Shown: positions 28,665-43,100 of the stretch, in pieces | Numbering within the stretch: the first letter of the stretch is position 1 | How the letters are laid out: the number at the start of each line of letters is the position of its first letter | Assembly (NCBI GenBank): GCA_023101725.1 | Contig: JALJCO010012682.1 | Span: 1,736,001 to 1,800,000, forward strand | Direction: 5' to 3' | From: Atherinomorus stipes | Taxonomy: Eukaryota; Chordata; Actinopteri; Atheriniformes; Atherinidae | DNA: 64,000 nt | The notes under the pieces: generated by a model | The model's input: the letters and a program-made list of their open reading frames with translations, nothing else | Databases searched by the model: none | What the model was told of the DNA's origin: nothing | Translations under genes and position numbers: made by a program

Positions 28665-29066
28665 ATGTGTGGCTTGTTCATCCAATGTAAAAAAAAAAAA
28701 AAAGTCCCAAAAATTGTACAGATTTTAGAAGATTTTTTTTTTTTCTTCTTGTTCCTTTTTGAAACTCAGATTATCTGTTGTTGCCTTTGGCCTCAATGAC
28801 AGCTGATCTATAGTATCTTCTGTATGATGTTTCCTCCAGTATGAATTTCTGTAATTTGTGTACAAGAAATCCATATCCGTTACTACCCCACCAGCATGTC
28901 CAAGTGGGGCCTAAGGGTTAAATTTGGGTTGCAGATAAGGGTCCCATGTGGGTTTGACCACAGTTTCCACGGTGACGCCACCTGTGTTTGGCCCGGTTTG
29001 GCCATAATGGTCTCAAGTTTGTTCCAACTGGGTTTCAGTTGCCTCCCCTTAATTTTACAATCAACC

Positions 29067-29566
29067 CTTAGATTTATTCAGACCCCCCATTTAGAGAAAA
29101 TGCTAAATTCACAATAGTTATTCAAATAATAAGAAACCAAAAAAAAAATAATAATAGTAAATAAGATTTTACTAAATGGTAATTTTGTGACATAGAATAT
29201 TGTTTTTGGATTGTAGTTGGAAAAAAAAATGTTGAAAAACAAACAAAACTGTCCCAGACTAACTAGAGTACTTTGCTCTGAACCAAAATGCCTGTCAACA
29301 GATGAAGTCTGATTGGACGTTACAGAAAATGCTGGGTTACAGTGATTGCCTCAAAAGGTTGCTCAAAAAATGTTTAGTTTAGGAGCCTCATCCTGATTGT
29401 TTACTGGTTTTATTTTTTTGTTTGTTTGTTTTTAATTTTCCTGTTAAACCACTATTCAAAATCAATGTCATAATTTCATTTCATATGCATTATTACTTTT
29501 TCAAATTCCCCTTATCCCATAGACCCCCCCCCCTTATTTAATTGGAGGGTACGAATTACTTTGAGA
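29067..29566. repeat. Unnamed interspersed repeat, copy 1
   Basis: About 500 bp that can be aligned by eye, in the same order and orientation, with 43384-43829. Shared landmarks include caaataa(t/c)aagaaac, cgtcccagac-like text, gtgattgcctcaaa, gttgctcaa(a/t)aaa, and caaaatcaatgtcat. It is more degenerate than copy 2; the ends (ttattcagacccc, gggtacgaatta) are worn. Confidence 0.6.
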
Positions 29567-30400
29567 ATGACTATGTTCTAAAGCTAAAGCTTCTCATGGC
29601 ATTGAAATAAAAGGTGGGTTTCTAAAATGAATAATCTCTGGTTTCATATTGTTACAGACTTCTAATGCTACTGTGTAATATTTTCCAAAACTTCATGCTT
29701 CCAAGATGCCGGCCACAATAAAAAGACAATGACAATGATTCGTTTTCATTTTCTGTATAAATTCCCGTACAGATATGTTAAATTGTCAGTACTGTGCCCA
29801 ATCTATTGTACAGTATATTCATTGTATAATGACAAAACTACATATCACACAAATCTGATAATACTGAAATATTATGAACTCTATTTGATCATTCTAATTG
29901 TCACAATATATATATTTTTAGATATTTCAAAATGCAATGATGATCATCTGAGAAATCTTCCTCAGTGCTGAGAAACAGCATGCAAAAGCACCAAGTTTGG
30001 ATATGACGTTTTGCTGCACAGCACAAAAATTATCTTAATCTTGGCTGATAATCATTACTGTAGATTAGTTTAAGTCACTTTTCAGTACTTATTTTAAATA
30101 CTATTTTTATTTATTTTTTTAATTTACGCCCAAAATTGCCCTTGATTTCTTTGAATGAATAATGGCAGAATAAGTCACTGTTATATTTTCTAGATCCCCT
30201 ATTGTGTTGAGAATAAAAAAATAAAACAAAATTTGTTTAAAACGATGTTCGTGTAGTTTGTAATGCATGACTATAAATTTATTTTATGCGGTCAAATTCC
30301 TTGACAGTTTTGTTCGCATGTAATTACACATTTGCAATAATTCAAAGCTAAGAACAAAAAGGTTTACAAATAGTTTATTACACATTTTTAATAATGCTGC
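29567..30400. other. Intergenic, AT-rich
   Basis: Very AT-rich sequence upstream of the aebp2 promoter. Nothing recognised. Confidence 0.55.
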
Positions 30401-30479
30401 TGAGCCTGTTTTCTCTCCACAGTTTTCTCTCCATGGTTCCTCCTTGCAACGACATAGCAGCTGAGCTCTGAGATTTTCA

Positions 30480-30652
30480 AACGCATGGAAAGTTTAAATA
30501 CCAACGTCAGCGTTCCTCCTCCTCGTGCCGCCTTGGACCAATCATTGAGCAGAAATTGTGATTAAACCACGCCCTCCCCCTGCAGTGAAGCGATTGACTG
30601 TACCATTAATTTTTTAATACCGAAAGAGTGTCCCCATACGTTTGTCGTGGAA
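30480..30652 (+). promoter_or_regulatory. aebp2: aebp2 promoter and 5' UTR
   Basis: CpG frequency rises here and stays high through exon 1. A CCAAT box lies at 30538-30542 and a GC-box/KLF-like ccacgccctcccc at 30568-30580. No convincing TATA box is placed well. The pattern fits a housekeeping-type CpG-island promoter; the start site is not fixed by sequence. Confidence 0.5.
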
Positions 30653-31185
30653 ATGGCCGCTGCGGCTGCTGAGGAAACTCCTGCACTGAGTGTCGGGAGC
30701 GATGTACCGCCTGAAGAGAAAACGGAAGACGAGGGTGAGAAAAAAGAAAATGGCCTTACTGAGCAGGAAACAGAGCAACCAGGCAGCAGCATAGAGCTGA
30801 AAATGGAAGAGGTGGACGGCGAAGAGAAGCTCGCGACAGTGGCGGACAAGGCCGCGAAGGAGGTTGCAGCAGACGACGTTGCTACAGCGGGGAACGAAGA
30901 AGCAACAGCCGCTCCTGAAGAAGCGGAGCGAAGTCCGGCGTCTCAGCAAAGCACTGGAGATGGCAACAGCGAACATGTCAGTGATAACACAATTAAAGAC
31001 GCTAAAGAGGAGCCAGGAGACGACAGCCGGTGTTCAGGAACAGACAGTGAGAAGAGCACGACTGTTGGTGAAGACGGGGAGAAAGCCAGCGGTGGAGGCG
31101 GGGAGCTTGATGACAAGAGGCGGCAGAGCGTGGAGGTCTCATCCTCGGATGGTGAACCTCTGAGCCGTATGGACTCTGAAGACAG
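30653..31185 (+). CDS. aebp2: aebp2 exon 1: acidic N-terminus
   Basis: Start chosen at the first ATG in frame (gaaATGG, a good Kozak context), giving [20 protein letters not shown]. The exon is rich in Glu, Ala, Ser and Gly and ends [15 protein letters not shown], conserved in vertebrates. It ends in phase 2 with donor gttggt. Vertebrate AEBP2 also has shorter forms that omit this exon; no alternative first exon was identified here. Confidence 0.92.
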
Positions 31186-34100
31186 GTTGGTCGGTGAACA
31201 GGTTGCACCAGGATGGGTTTAGAGTGGCTGCTAACAGTAGTCATGTCTTGTCCAAGAATGAGAGCATGATAATCATTAGTTTTGATAGTTAATAGATAAA
31301 GCTATGAAAAATTGTGCCTCCTATCAAACTCACTCGTTTTCAGACAGATTTTAAATATGTTGAATTTTGATCAGCGTAAATTTCCATCATCCTTTCCCCT
31401 TAAGGAAAGATGCTGTTTTACCAATACTTTTCATTTAAAAAGATTTGTAAAATTTTACTGGATGTTCAAATGTCTTGTCAATGTCATCCTCTATTCCTGC
31501 CATAAACCTACAGATTGGAGGTGAACACAGGAAACTTACTATTTCTACAGATTTGAAGAAAAAGAACATTTTCTTGCATGAAGTATTTGGGGCTTGTGAA
31601 ATGGAGTAAAAGTGGAGTGGGCTTTGGGTGGAGAAATAATTTTAAAGTAATAAAACTCTGGCTAAACATTGCACTTGAAATGTACCATTGATGCCATCAC
31701 CATGTATAAAAGTCGCATGTGTAGAAAATCAATTCCAGCCTGCAGAGGTTTACATACATAATAACTATGTAATATACTGTCTGCACCTGATCTTTGTAGC
31801 TATACAAAGCCTGATCTATCCATGTGTGACTGTATTCTCCCTGTATTTCTCTTCCAACCACCCTTCTCTCCCCTCTCTTTCAGTATCAGCAGTACCCTGA
31901 TGGAGATGGAGAGTGTAGTATCCAGCGGGCGCTCCACCCCTGCGATGATGAACGGTCAGAGTAGTGCCAGATCTTCTGGGACCAAGACAATGGCTTACCC
32001 CTGCTGCTGGGACCTCTGTCCACAATGCTTCAACTCTAGTCCTGATCTGGCAGAGCACATCAGGGGGATTCATGTGGACGGACAGAGAGGAGGGGTCAGT
32101 AGACATCTTTTGATTCTTGCAGGCTAGTGTTCTCATATTGCTATTGCTTAGGAATGACGGTGAAATTACCCAACACAGAGCTGGACAATTACCTTCTAAA
32201 GAGTGATGACCAAAGTTAGATCGTGATTTGGTCTTTGCATCAACTCAACAAGCTGTTAGCAGTAAATCTGCTGGTTCTGGAAAACATACATTCATCTGAA
32301 TAGCTGGATGACTTATTAGAAGTACAAAACATAGTTATAAATGTATTTTGCTTTATTTTTGTGGTGATTTAACCATTACAGTTTTCCTACAAACCATACA
32401 AACCATGGCCCCTATATGAGCATAACATTGTTATTAAACTGATTTTTAAAGCAGAATTTAAATGTAGCTGACTGTAACCAAAGCCAGAATTATTTTTTTG
32501 GTCAAGTGTTCCTTTTTACTTTCACGCCACCAGGATATCCTGTCAAAACAAGAGCTATTGTCACAAAGTCAAGTTCTCTCTTTCTTGATTAAAACTGGAG
32601 GTATCCAAAATTCCCTCAGCATCCCCCACTTTTAAGCTGCGTTTAAAACAAACTCCCAGATGGCAAAAAATAAGGACCGGTCTCTGTCTGACTGCTATAA
32701 CTACTTATTTGAATAACTTATTTCTCCTTTTCTTTGTGTTTGCCATGTTTCTCAGGTGTTCGTATGTCTTTGGAAGGGCTGTAAGGTGTATAATACACCA
32801 TCAACCAGTCAGAGCTGGCTCCAGAGACACATGCTGACTCACAGCGGAGATAAACCCTTTAAGGTAAAACTAAGAATTTAGTCATGGTGTTCATTTACTT
32901 ATCATTTTCCTCAATGCATAACATGGAGAATCAACATCTACTGTAAAAGAGGTTAAAGCATTTTGATTTAATTCTCACCATTTTATTGTGTGTATGGTGT
33001 TCTATCTTTATCAGAGTATATTATGTGAATGTGTTGTAATATTTCTGCTCATGTGTTGCAGTGTGTAGTTGGTGGCTGCAACGCCAGCTTTGCCTCCCAA
33101 GGAGGCCTGGCTCGCCATGTCCCAAGTCATTTCAGCCAGCAAGGCTCCTCGAAAATGTCCAGCCAGGCCAAACTCAAGGAGGAGTCACCCTCCAAGGCTG
33201 GAATGAACAAAAGGAAGAAACTCAAGAACAAACGCAGGTGCTCCCTACGTACGTACCCAAAAGGCACGCAAACTAATCAGGTTTCAAATGTTTCTAATGA
33301 TAATTGCCCTGCTTCTTTTCTTAAGTGGATTACAACTTTTCTGAGGTAGTACTTTGCTGGCTTTGCCAAGTACCCCCCATATCGTCATTGAGGTGCAAGA
33401 GCTGGATCGCAGACTCCTACGCAGATAACCATACAAACGGATTCATGACAACGCTCTGCTTATCAGAGAACAACTTTTAGTTAAAGCAGGGCGAAATGAC
33501 CAAAAATATTTATCACGATATAAACTTGAAAGATTGACACTAAATAAAATGCTTGAAAACTGCACAACTTTATTTGTGCAAATGAAGAAAAATTTAGATT
33601 TATTTTCACTTAAACAACCAGCTGTTTTTGATGTGCAATAATCCTTTGTACAAAATCATTAATGTATGACAGTTGGTTTAAGCAAAAAGCATTTCCAAAG
33701 GAAATGGGCTTATATATCTTCAGCATATGTACACTATAGCAGTCAGGGTTTTTCCTGGCATAAATTGAGGCAGGGGTGGGACCATCTATACATGCCCACA
33801 CGTGCATGTATAGATGGGTTTCTGAGCAACGTCATAGATAAGATGCGCACACAACTAGGGGGAAAGAAAACACAGGAAAAGCATCATTGAACTATGAGAA
33901 AACTTCAGTTTTACATGCAAGACTTAACTTTTAATGCAGATGTGGTCGTGATATGATATGAAAATGTCGGGGACATATAATATTTGAGTCCTGGTATTTG
34001 TTCGGTTACAAAAATCAAAATGTTAATGCATGTAAACAGTAAAAAATGGTGATAACAGGACAGTAGGAGTGACTGGTCTTCTGAAAATCCTCCTGGATAA

Positions 34101-37100
34101 CTTATACAGGTTCAGACTGCATGATTTCACCATGCAGTCTTTCACCATGGTCACCATGTCGGATTAAACCACCGCGGTGGCATAAATTATTCCCGTGTTC
34201 TAGTCGGGAGACTGGTACTGTAGCAATACCAGTATCACCGCTGCGATCATTGATCATGACCCTGCTGAATTCATGGCCCAGGGCTGCCTCACAACACACT
34301 GTAATATACTGTAGTTGTGTGTGACAGTCGTCCTCTACTCAGACACGGAAAATGAAAATAAAAACTGATTGTGGAACCGTTTACAAACATCCACGTCACA
34401 GAACAACGCATCCCAGAGATTCAGTATGAAGAATGGAGGTCATAAATCAGATGGCGTTTCAGTTTATACCATTAGCCTTGTTAGCAGTTAGCTAGTCTGT
34501 CTACTGTCTACCAGAATTTCAACAGCAATGCAGGTGAGCCCCTAACAGTTGGAATCGCCTCCTTTCCAAACATAGTGTTGATGTCCTTTTGGTCTGGTTT
34601 AATCCCAAACTAGCGAAGGTCTGCTCCTGTATGGAGGTGGTGAAGACGACACCGGAGCAGAGACTAAATTTGCTGCGGACGGCCGACTGTTGTGGCCTAT
34701 TTTGGTTTGAACAAAGAACCTAAATGACAATTTAGGCCACTTTCTAACTCAGGTTTTTCAGGCAAATTTCAAATGAGGTCCAACACGAACAATAAACATG
34801 TTTTAACAAGAAAAATGTCATTTCTGGGTGATGAGTCCCTTGCCAAGTTAGTATAATGGTAATAGAAACACAGAACAGCAACGCTGAGTAGGTATTTTTT
34901 ATTTGTTACCAAAATACAGATTTATACAATATGATTTAAAACACCATGATCTCTGCTTGTTTCGTCAGGTTACTTTACCTTTTTGTGAATGATATGAGTG
35001 CATTTGGCTGCAGTACTAACACAGGCTTTTTGCCTCCTAGTTGCGCACGCAACTGTCAGTGTTTGTAAACAGGAGATGCATCTATACCTCAGCTAATATA
35101 TAATTAGGAAAATGACAGTTATCACGTAAAAGCATATTTCATTAAAAAACTAAACACAATTAAGAAGGTGCCCTGTCCAACATGAAATTCAGATCAAAAA
35201 TTTGTAATCTTATCAAGAATTTTTCTTATAGTCCTCGAAAAACCCTCATTACTCTTGAAATTAGATAGCCAGCTAAAAAGTAACATGTTTATAGATCACT
35301 TTCACTTGTTTCAAGATAATTTTCCTTGTTCCATTAGCAGTTTTAAAAACTGACTACAAGATGTTTTTTGCTTGTTATAAGTTAAAGTAATATGCCAGTA
35401 GAACAAGCGAAAATGAATTTGAATTAATTTTCAGTCTTTTTCATAGAGTAAAGGTGCATGTTTCCTACTCTGACTGCAACTAGGAGCAGAGACGGCTGCT
35501 GTGTGAGGACCGAGCTTCTGTGTTATTCAAAAACGGAGGGGCATGCAGGAGCACCCGCTTCACGTCAGTCTCCAAACGTTTCCAATACCACCAGAAAAAG
35601 TTGTTAGATTTGTAGCTAGTTGCTTTATGGGGAAAAAAAGTCCCTACAGGGGCCTAAAAACTCACTAAATATCATGACCAAGTTGCTAAGTTGGCCACAC
35701 TAAAAGAGAAACTTCCAGGAAGGGAATCTTTTTGTCTCTTTTTAGCAGTTTTGGTACCGGCTTTTGATGCACTCTGCAGCGCCACCACATTGGCGCAATG
35801 CTGCAACTGCAATTAAAATGGCATCCGTCTACCACAACGCTTGTCAGAAAATAACAGTTTTCCTGATGTCAGAAATTGAGCACCGGGGCCGCATGAAATT
35901 AGGCTGAGGCGGCCACCTCTTAATTATGCAGAAAAAGCCCTGGCAGAAGAACCTTGGTCCCCGTCCTGCATTTATTAAATGTTTTCTTGTTTGTTTGTTT
36001 ACACACAAGCAAATAACAACAGGCATATTATAACAATAGTTTAAGATAACACACTGTTAAGGAGAGAGTGAGAAGGCCATCAGGTCTTATAAAACCATCT
36101 CCCCTAAATCATTTAAACATGACGGGCATTAAGATGACACAAATAAAACAAACACACAAAAAAAAAACACTTGCCGAGTTTGCTACAGTATCTAAATAAT
36201 AACACTGATTTTAGTTGTCTTTTACAAGAGATAATTGTAGATACAGTTCTTTGGGCAGGAGTTAAATGGTTCCAGAGGGAAGGCCCTCTGTATCCGAGTG
36301 TATTTTGACTAGCAGAAGTTCTACAAAAAGGCAGGTGCAAGTCTCTGCTGTGCCTGGTGGAATAGGTGTGAACGTTGGAAGAAAACATAAAAAAAATGGC
36401 CATAAACTCTTGGTATAACATTTGACAAATGCACATATTTATACGTGAAAAGACAAATGCAGTAAATATTTACATTAAATATTGTCAATATATTGTATTT
36501 TCGGAAAAGAGGAGCAGATGAAGACGACATACTTGTTCTAACGTACTGGTTTCAAAATAATGACTGAGCAGAAGGTGATTATATCTATATGAGCGGAACT
36601 TTTTTCTCATGGGGCTCTGGGAAGTATTGAGTGATTGGTTGGATATTTGAGTTGGGCGTAAATAACGCGACTGTCACTTCTGCATTTCTGTTGATGCGAG
36701 GTCAGCCAGATGGCTTTAATGAACAGCTAACCGAGGTGGTGAGACTGTACGAAAATATGTACAACAAGAGGCATTTAAATAAACAACCCAGCTCGCCTGC
36801 CATGGACGAAGTTAGTCACAGTCACCCCCCACGTTAATCCCCACCCTGTTTTGGATGAAACCTCTTGAGGATAAAATGACAGGACCAAAAACCAACTTTT
36901 TTTTCTTGTTCTTGGTACCTTGAGAACAAGAAAGTTCTCATTTCTCACAGAGCATGTGACAAGCAGCCATGCTGGCTGCATGCACGTTTGACCACATCAA
37001 AACAACGGCAGTGTGCATACACGTTTCAACCAAATTCTATTACAGTATTTCATTTTCTTATCATTCCTAAACACTACACTGGTATAACTGTGAAAGTTAT

Positions 37101-40100
37101 GATATGGTCCAGCCCTACTTTTAGTCCACTTACGTAGTTTCCTCCAGCTGATGCATCTCTCGTGTGCAGGCAGAAATTTACATTTAGCTTCGTGGCAGCT
37201 TATATGAGCATAATGCAGATGGGACCCTTTTCTATGAAAAACACCAGTAAGAAATGACATGAGAAAAAGGTTTTGACCTCGTTTGTGTGAACTATGAATT
37301 TGTGGTATGTGGTAGCTGTCCTCATTGCAAACATTGTTTTTGTGCAGCCTCGTGTATATCCATTGAGTCACCAGTATTAAAATAACCGGCTTGTTTGTAG
37401 GGTTTAGTGTTATGTTTAAAATGTTATTCAGCCACTTAAGTCTACTTAACAAGATTCATTAATATCTCAGAGATCTGATCCAAAATGGGTATGTTCAAAG
37501 AATAAGTGGGTATCCTCTCCATGTTTTTTACACTACAAGAACTTTTTTTTTGTCGCCGGTTTGTCCAAATGAAAGAAATGCTTTGTAAATTGTTGCATGT
37601 TCTTTGGATTAAAGTTCAAAATTAATATTTTTTCAAATAATTTCAAATGCCATAATATTAAAGGTTACGTTTCATCATATCAATACACACAAAGATTTTT
37701 GGGATTCTGAGTAAATGAAACACATGAACAGATTTAGTAGAGCAAATTAGAATGGAGATGTAACTTTAAAAAAAAATCTTTTCTTTTTTTTTTTCAAACT
37801 TATGTTCAGATTATGATATAAAAACTTTACATTTTATGTTCTAAAATGATTATAACAGACATGTACCCACAGAAAGTCATGGAATTTTAACATATTGGCA
37901 AATTTTTTTTTAATGAAAAAAACAGTGTTAAATCCTGTCTCCATTAATTTAGTTTTGGTTTGTGATTAAACTTAACTTTCATTTGACTCTGTCCTCTTGT
38001 CCTTCCAGCAAAGCCACACGACTTCTTTGATGTCCAAACCATGGATGCTATTCGCCACAGGGCCATTTGTCTCAACCTCGCCACCCACATTGAAAGTGGG
38101 GGTAATGGCCACAGTGTTGTCTTTCACAGTACGGTATGTGCTCTTGTTCTTGTGTCCATTGTCTCTTATTTTTCCAGTGTTTGAGGGTTTAAGCACAACA
38201 AGGGGGGAGAGAAATCATAAAAAATTGCATTCTCCTGTTGAGGGTGTAACAAATCAGAGGCATTCTTTTCCTTTTTGTTAGACTTTGTGCAAAACATATA
38301 CTATATATATTTTCCTAATTGCTCCATAATTTTATTTTAGCTGCACAAGTTGAAAACATCAAATTTTCTATTGAACTGAAAAAAAAAAACATAAAATGAT
38401 GTAGTTCAGCTGAATGATAAAATATTTTATTTGAGCATTTAATGTTGTTTTCCTCGTAGTCAACATGAGGGGGCATCAAAGAGCTTTTATATGAAAGTCA
38501 ACCAACAGCAGCTGCATTTTTTTCCACTGTGCACTTGAATTGAACCCCTACAAAGACCCCAAGGGTTGTTGCTGTTTTTCTGTGAATCACAGAAAAGACA
38601 ATTGGATTGTTTTTGTGTGTGTGTGTATCAACAGTTTGGTGGTTTTAACTCGGTGCTTTGTCCATTATTAATGAGCTGTAAAGTGCCTTTACCCCTTAAA
38701 TTGAGGGTGCATATAAAGACTAAAAAACCTTTTAGGAGATTCTGCTTTTTTATTTATTTACAAATCAAATCTGAGTAGTGGAATAAGTCTTATAGGAGCT
38801 GAGGTTAACTGTAGAAACCTTTCGATGTGAAAGGGATGAATGACATTTTTTTTTCCTTCTTCCTTTTTGGAATGACTGCTTTTCACACACAGATCCACTA
38901 GGGAGCACTCCATTCTCTATTCATGACCCCTGCAGTGAATATTGTTGTGATATTTCATCAAAAACAGGAAGAAAATGATCATCATCATCTGCTGCTTAGT
39001 GTCTTTTTCTTCACGCATTGCGTAATCTTCCATAACGGCTGTATAAAAAGGCACATTCTGTCAGTGATTGCTTTAATGGCAGTTATCTTGCAGCAGACAT
39101 TTGGACCTATCTGCTGAGAATGTTTTCCATTTATTATCCTGTTGTGTGTGAATGTGTTTGTAAATACATTACTCACAAAATGTCAGTTATTCAACTTTCA
39201 GGTACAGTTTAAGGAAAATGTAAAAAGTTCATACCTTACAGATATTAGACATTTAACTGAGATTCTGATGTGGTCATTCCTCCATCTCTAACAATTCATT
39301 GTAAGAAAAGCCAACAACAGTGGTGGGTATACCACAACATAAAAATGTCAGTGTCTCAATAACTTGTCATGTGTTCGGTGTCGTCTTTGTCTAATGATGT
39401 CTGAATGTGTAAAGGATGATTATGAGGACTATTTAAAAACAAGGTGTTGTTGAACCAGAACATTTAGAAGTCCATTCATGGTTCAGACACTTATTTTGTT
39501 TTTTGTGATTAATCATCTTTTTAGAGAACAGCATGATGTACAATATAAATACTTAAACACTGAACAGTTATACATGTGATTCAAATGTTTTAAGTCTAAT
39601 TATGTTAAACCTGGAAAGGTTGTGGTGCATTTTAGGTTCATTCTGATATCATACAAAAAGCAAAATATCCCTTACTTTTCGTGAATAGTGTATGTACCAC
39701 TGTTGTAGCATGTCACTGGTTGCAGCATAAGAAGGTTCCAATCTAAGAAGCTTATACTGTATGTAGGCTTGTGAATTCGTACAAGAAAAGTTTACAGAAA
39801 AAAAAGACAACGTTTTTATATTAATCATCTCATCTGAATGTATTGATCGCTGATTCTTTTCTGCAACACAGTAGTCAAAGTTTTACTCACCAACGGCAGT
39901 TTAGACCAAAGGAGTGAGTTCAGATGTGCACGTGTATGACTGCGTGAAAATGTTAAAATCCAGGTTTATCTGATAAGCGAATGTCTTTTCTGCATTATGC
40001 AAACAGATGTAATAACAATGACATGCTTAATGTTTCTAGGGTCTAACATAAAAAGAAAAAATAAAAAAATCCAACAGTGAATTTAATTGTTAGAGTAATT

Positions 40101-43100
40101 AACAACGATGCATGTTTTTATTTGTGCTCCGTGTCACTCTGCTGTACCATTCCACCTTTGACTACTCCGATTCTGCAAAGCGCCACACCAGCCAGTGATT
40201 TTAAAGCAACAGAAAGTAATAATGAAACTTGGGAAGCAGTTAAGAGAGGTAACTACATATTTGGACAAAGTCTGTGAAGGAGGAGGACTTGATCAGGGAG
40301 AGAGAGAGAGAGAGAGAGAGAGTAACAAATGGAGAGAAACAGAGACTTGGATGGTGGACAAGGGAAAAAGGTTATGTGAGGGTCGAGGTCATGGAATCGG
40401 AAGGAGATCTGACCAGTTAGACATACATGTTGTTTCTCTTCAACCTCTAGAGGATAGTGGTGAAGTACTGTGGTGCTGAGCCAGACCCCAGGCCCCAGTA
40501 GACCCTCCCAGGCCTGGGGAGATGGAGCAGAGCCGTGGGGGTTCTGTGGAGTTTGGCTAGTGGGCCTGCTGACCTGCCAGAGCAACTCAGTCATGTTTAT
40601 GATGGGATATTTTTGTTATTGCACCAATCTGCGTCATCCACCGCTTGACCTCCTGACTCTAGACAGGCACCCAGTTTTAGTAGTCCTGCCCTCCCCCAGC
40701 TTTGCTCCTGCACTTTTCACTGCCATGTTATGGAGTCACACTTATATCCACTGTTCACTCCTGGTGTCCTCCTGCTCCCTCTCCCCCTCTTCTCCTTCTC
40801 CTGCTTCTCTCCCTTGGGTTTATAGAGGATTAAGATCTTTCCCTTAAAGCACCAACAGCCATTATCAAACTACTCAGCTCACAAATCACTTCATGCTGCT
40901 TAAACACAAGTCCATCTCGTCTCCTAAATTTTAACAAATATGTTCATGGTCTTTTCAAGTTGTAGCCTTGGCTTGGGATTATTAACCTGGGACTTGAGGA
41001 GCCTGAAGGCACAGGATAGCAGCTGGGCGTTTTTAATTAAAAGGGCAGTAAAACAGCTGTTTGCGATACAGAGTCCTGCTTGCAGGGCTTCAGACGCTTT
41101 TCCAGGGCACATTGCAGCATGTGCAGGGGTTAAGGTCCAGCCACGGTTCTGCAGCAACTCTGTCTCGGACGGAGAATCTCACAACTTTGTTGTAGCATGC
41201 TGCCGCCACTTGGGAGCGCTCTCAAAAATATGCCGACACTTCTGAGATTTAGGCTGCTGTTGCATAGGTGTTAGTGGTCACTGGTGGAATGAAACAATTG
41301 TTCGTTGTTGTCAGTGATGGAGGATTGCATGCAGGTCTGTCTGTTTTAAATGCACACACCCATAATCCCTTGCTCTGAGTGGAGTGAGAGCATTGCAGGT
41401 TTACTTGTTCGCTAGCAGCAAGAATTTATTCTGAAGCATTTTTAAGCCAAACCCTGTTGTTTTCCTGAAGTTACTTTTTTCTCCTTTTTGTGTCAAGTTC
41501 TGAAGCCAGAATATCAGATGGCTGATCTGAACAATGACATCATACCTCAAAATCAAGTGTAAATGTCACAGACCCAGCAGGAAGATGATAATCTTTCTCT
41601 CTCTTTTTCACAGACTCGTTCATAGTCCTGTTTTAACTGGCCAACTGATACTTTTAATCAGCTGTATTTCTATTAATGTGTGGGCTCATTTAATTTCACC
41701 ATTTATCACTAACAGTGTTTATAGCAGTTTTTTTCTATCTGCTTGTTTTCATCTCCACTGAGGACTTCTATGTGTGCACGTTGTCTTAAAGACAAGCGAC
41801 AACAGAGTTGCTTTGCCAACTTGATTGCCATTTGCAAACCCTCTTGCAGACAAATGTGAGGGCACCAGTCCAGCAACAACAAAATTAATCTCTGCTAATC
41901 TAGCATAAATATTCCTCATGGAAAAAAATTGCAACTAGCTGTGTTTATGGCCAGTTTGCTTTTTCTCAAAGTATCCGCCTGATTGGGTAAAAAAACAACA
42001 TTTGCCAGATCATTCATCCGTCCGTTAAGTATATTTACTTATCCTTCAGTGGTATCAGATAAATGAAACAGATGGAATCTCTGTAAAATAAAAGATATTA
42101 GTAGTTTTTTGTTGAAGAATGAAAATGTAAAGGTTGCTTGTAGGAGGAAGATGATTCTGGGTCTCTTTTTCTTTGTCTCAGTGGAGCCTCATCTCTCTTG
42201 TCCTCAATCCATTTTCCATGAATGCCACAGCCAGTCCCAAGAGTAAAAAAATACTTTAAGATATTCATGTGCGTAAGAGAAGTTCTTCACATGTGAGCTC
42301 ATTCACTACTCTAAAAACAGGCACTCTGGAAAAAAAAAAAAAGGCAATTGACGCAGTAGGTTATATCTGTGGCTATTTTTGACACTCCTGGTTATTTTTT
42401 TAGCCTCTCTTTCACCCTTTGGCAATATTTGTGAATTTCAGACCACTTTTACTATAAACCAACACAGCATGATAGATTAAATGTTACATATCAAAAAGGG
42501 CCAACTATTCGGAAAATGTGGTACTGTCTCAACTGTATTTTCACAAAAGGAGAAACCATGAAGTCTAAGAGTTGTTATTTTAAACCAAGAGTGGAAATTG
42601 ACACAGTGGGTCAGATTTTTGCAGCGAGCATTATAGAGAGTACCCATCTCCACTAAAGTCATTCCTTTTATTTGAAAGTATTGAAGTTTTGGTGTTGACA
42701 CAATCCACAACAATGAGTGATTTGTTTCTTTGATAGCCACATTTTCACCATCCATCCATCGGGTTTACAGCTTATTCCAATGCAGGGTTGCAGTGGGGCT
42801 GGAGCCATCCCAGCCGCTATCCGGCAAGAGGCAGGGTTCCCATTTTTATCTGAATATATTTTTCATCTTGCATGGGAAGGTTGTATATGAGCTTTAAGAG
42901 TGCTCATGTAACCTCATTATTCATCACAGAATGAGGTCAGAACGAGGACGTGGCTTTGAAAGAGACTCCCTACAGAACAGAGAGAAAAGTGTAAATGTGA
43001 CACATTTGTGAAAATCGTATGGCTGTAAAAGCATAAATTAATGAGAAATCTTCCGCTGACATTAATTGTTCATAATTTTTGTATCCATTTTTCGCTTGGC

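Larger units (their letters stand above)
33249..38008. other. aebp2 intron 4, with decayed transposons
   Basis: A 4.76-kb intron. It holds an element with ends cagggtttttcctg...caggaaaaagccctg-like (33744-35942) and a minus-strand LINE fragment (about 36060-36520). The rest (36521-38008) is AT-rich with no recognised feature. Confidence 0.6.

Noticed and set aside
30647..30652. Upstream GTG as an aebp2 start (MEM...)
   Set aside because: The ATG at 30653 has a good Kozak context and needs no unusual initiation.
30562..31244. Antisense open frames across aebp2 exon 1
   Set aside because: Shadows of the real coding frame on the other strand; no motif or splice support.
33231..33236. Donor at CGCAG|gtgctc for aebp2 exon 4
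   Set aside because: It would put exon 5 in a frame that stops after seven codons; the donor at 33249 keeps the conserved frame.
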